From positions 1 to 5,919 of the forward strand of contig CAWGRQ010000049.1 of NCBI GenBank assembly GCA_963824985.1: a stretch of 5,919 nucleotides of DNA. The letters run 5' to 3'. Position 1 is the first letter of the stretch. Every line of letters starts with the position of its first letter. A program made the position numbers and the translations under genes. The DNA comes from JAFNAG01 sp963824985. GTDB lineage: Bacteria > Acidobacteriota > UBA6911. The notes below the pieces were generated by a model. It was not told the origin of the DNA. It saw only the letters and a list, made by a program, of their open reading frames with translations, and did not search any database. Positions 4,467-5,919 of this stretch are shown in pieces.

Positions 4467-5882
4467 ATGGCCCAGGATCAGGACGTTCAGCAGGAGCTTT
4501 TCCGCCGGATTCCGGCTGTAGACCAACTTTTGATGCAACCGTCGGTGGCATCATGGATTTCCCGGACCAGCCACGAATTCGTCGTCTCGTCCATCCAGGC
4601 AATGCTGCAGCAGGTGCGATCCGCAATTCGCATGGGGCATTTCGCACCGGACGGCCCGATCGACGTTGCCGACCTGGCCCTTCAGCTTGATGGCCAGTTG
4701 CGACAGCGCCTGCAGCCGGCCCTGATGACCGTCATCAACGCGACCGGGGTCATCCTGCACACGAATCTGGGACGAGCTCCGCTTTCGGTCGCCGCCCAAA
4801 AGAGCTTATCGGCAGTCTCGGGCCAGTACACTAATCTCGAATATGATGTGCGGACCGGCACCCGCTCCCATCGTGACCGGCTCGTGGAATCCGCGCTCCA
4901 GGAATTGCTCGGCTGCGAAGCCGCAACCGTGGTCAATAACAACGCGGCCGCGGTGTTTCTGATCCTGGATACCATGGCTTCCGGCAAGGAGGTGCCGGTC
5001 TCGCGAGGGGAACTGGTCGAGATCGGCGGGTCGTTCCGCATCCCGGAAATCCTCGCCCGCAGCGGTGCACGTCTGCGCGAGGTGGGGACCACCAACAAAA
5101 CACGCATCCGGGATTACGAGGCCGCCATCGGATCGGAGACCGCGCTCCTGCTGCGTGTGCACCCCAGCAACTACCGCATCCGCGGCTTCACGGAAAGGCC
5201 GGCTCTGAAGGATCTGGTTGAACTGGCCCACCGCCACCAACTGCCGCTGGTCGAGGACCTCGGGAGCGGCTGCCTTGTGGATCTGCAGCCTTATGGAATC
5301 TTCGACGAGCCCAGAGCGCAGGAAAGCCTCGCCGCCGGAGCCGACATCATCTGCTTCAGCGCCGACAAACTCCTCGGCGGGCCCCAGGCCGGGATCATCG
5401 CTGGGGCCAAGCGGTGGGTCAATCTGGTGCGCACGAATCCGCTCATGCGCACCTATCGCGTTGAAAAACTCGTCTATGCCGCACTCGAGGCAACTCTGGC
5501 CGGCTTCCGCACCGGACAAGCCCTGAATGATATCCCGGTGTTGCATATGCTGTCCCTGTCCCGGCTTGAGCTCGAGCGGAGGTGCCGCCGATTTCTCCGC
5601 AGACTCCGCCCCCGGCTTCCTGCCGGCGCGCTCGCGATTCAGAAGGAAGGGAATTCAGTGGTGGGAGGCGGGTGCTGCCCCGATGCCGATCTGGAGACCG
5701 TGCTGGTGGCGCTTCGGTCGGATCGATCCGCGCCCAATGAAATCGAGCAACGCCTCAGAGTGCAACAACCGCCCATCCTCGCGCGGCTGGAGAGCGATCA
5801 GGTTCTTGTGGATCTGCGCACCGTATTCCCCGCCCAGGAAGCCGCCCTGCTGGACGGATTGATCCGGGCCATCCCCGGGTAA
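4467..5882 (+). CDS. selA: L-seryl-tRNA(Sec) selenium transferase (selenocysteine synthase, SelA)
   Basis: A PLP-dependent cytoplasmic enzyme that converts seryl-tRNA(Sec) to selenocysteinyl-tRNA(Sec) using selenophosphate from SelD; bacterial SelA forms a large ring (decamer in the known structure). The 471 residues match the family (E. coli about 463). Seen in order: RRIPAVDQLL (13-22) of the tRNA-binding N-terminal domain, VINATGVILHTNLGRAPLS (89-107), YTNLEYD...GTRSHRD (121-137), VVNNNAAAVFLIL (155-167), SRGELVEIGGSFRIPEI (179-195), GTTNKTRIRDYE (207-218), HPSNYRIRGF (232-241), VEDLGSGCL (262-270), and SADKLLGGPQAG with the PLP lysine at 301. MRTYRVEKLVYAALEATL (327-344) and the C-terminal domain follow, intact. 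The ATG at 4467 is the first possible start after an in-frame stop at 4455 and has no recognisable Shine-Dalgarno. A cell with SelA should also have SelB, SelD and tRNA(Sec); none is in this window, though any of them could follow downstream. Confidence 0.98.
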   Translation: MAQDQDVQQELFRRIPAVDQLLMQPSVASWISRTSHEFVVSSIQAMLQQVRSAIRMGHFAPDGPIDVADLALQLDGQLRQRLQPALMTVINATGVILHTNLGRAPLSVAAQKSLSAVSGQYTNLEYDVRTGTRSHRDRLVESALQELLGCEAATVVNNNAAAVFLILDTMASGKEVPVSRGELVEIGGSFRIPEILARSGARLREVGTTNKTRIRDYEAAIGSETALLLRVHPSNYRIRGFTERPALKDLVELAHRHQLPLVEDLGSGCLVDLQPYGIFDEPRAQESLAAGADIICFSADKLLGGPQAGIIAGAKRWVNLVRTNPLMRTYRVEKLVYAALEATLAGFRTGQALNDIPVLHMLSLSRLELERRCRRFLRRLRPRLPAGALAIQKEGNSVVGGGCCPDADLETVLVALRSDRSAPNEIEQRLRVQQPPILARLESDQVLVDLRTVFPAQEAALLDGLIRAIPG

Positions 5883-5919
5883 TTCCGGAAAACGAAATAT
5901 TGGCGCGGACTTCGGCAAA
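5883..5919. other. Short tail after selA, no gene visible
   Basis: Only 37 nt follow the selA stop. They contain no start codon with a ribosome binding site, no terminator hairpin and no recognisable gene, so it cannot be said whether selA continues into an operon. Confidence 0.5.

Noticed and set aside
4341..4538. 65-codon open frame on the minus strand, ending 15 nt before the unknown gene's start and reading AVNLDAGLYYFGWQ
   Set aside because: Its only upstream Met start lies inside the 5' end of selA on the opposite strand, there is no good Shine-Dalgarno, and I recognise no family. It could be a remnant of a lost gene, but evidence is too thin.
4806..5546. 246-codon minus-strand frame inside selA
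   Set aside because: Antisense shadow of selA, which is complete and motif-rich; no ribosome binding site or recognisable domain on the minus strand.

Overview
The window is GC-rich bacterial chromosome with ordinary housekeeping genes and two long non-coding stretches packed with GC-rich hairpins. No tRNA, rRNA, CRISPR array, transposase or phage gene is visible. The mix of a stand-alone type III pantothenate kinase, a bifunctional PurH, a SelA, a small RFRYNTL-type conserved protein and hairpin-rich intergenic repeats suggests a Gram-negative soil or sediment bacterium. Acidobacteriota or a myxobacterial/deltaproteobacterial relative is my best guess, but that is inference from gene style; no marker gene proves it.

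Layout, left to right. Positions 1-348 are non-coding and hold a run of GC-rich inverted repeats. Positions 349-2716 (minus strand) are a two-gene unit, purH followed 37 nt later by coaX. Its products make IMP (last two steps of de novo purine synthesis) and 4'-phosphopantothenate (first step of CoA synthesis). purH starts with TTG behind a very strong Shine-Dalgarno. Positions 2717-3500 are a second long non-coding stretch with a leader inverted repeat near purH, a hairpin series, and an exact-period 33-bp tandem repeat (2 copies). It ends in the promoter and leader of a cold-shock protein gene.

Positions 3501-3746 (plus) encode a CspA-family protein. It converges on, and overlaps by 12 bp, a minus-strand gene (3735-4325) for a 196-aa conserved-type protein of unknown function. 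That gene is divergent from selA (4467-5882, plus), which encodes the complete PLP-dependent selenocysteine synthase. selA has no recognisable Shine-Dalgarno, but a good sigma-70-type promoter sits so close that transcription is predicted to start at or next to the ATG, implying a leaderless mRNA. The remaining 37 nt after selA show no gene.

The genes belong to separate pathways (nucleotide, CoA, stress/RNA chaperone, selenocysteine); only purH-coaX looks co-transcribed. I found no convincing new multi-gene system. The points most worth a second look are the predicted leaderless selA, the hairpin/tandem-repeat families and the uncharacterised 196-aa protein.
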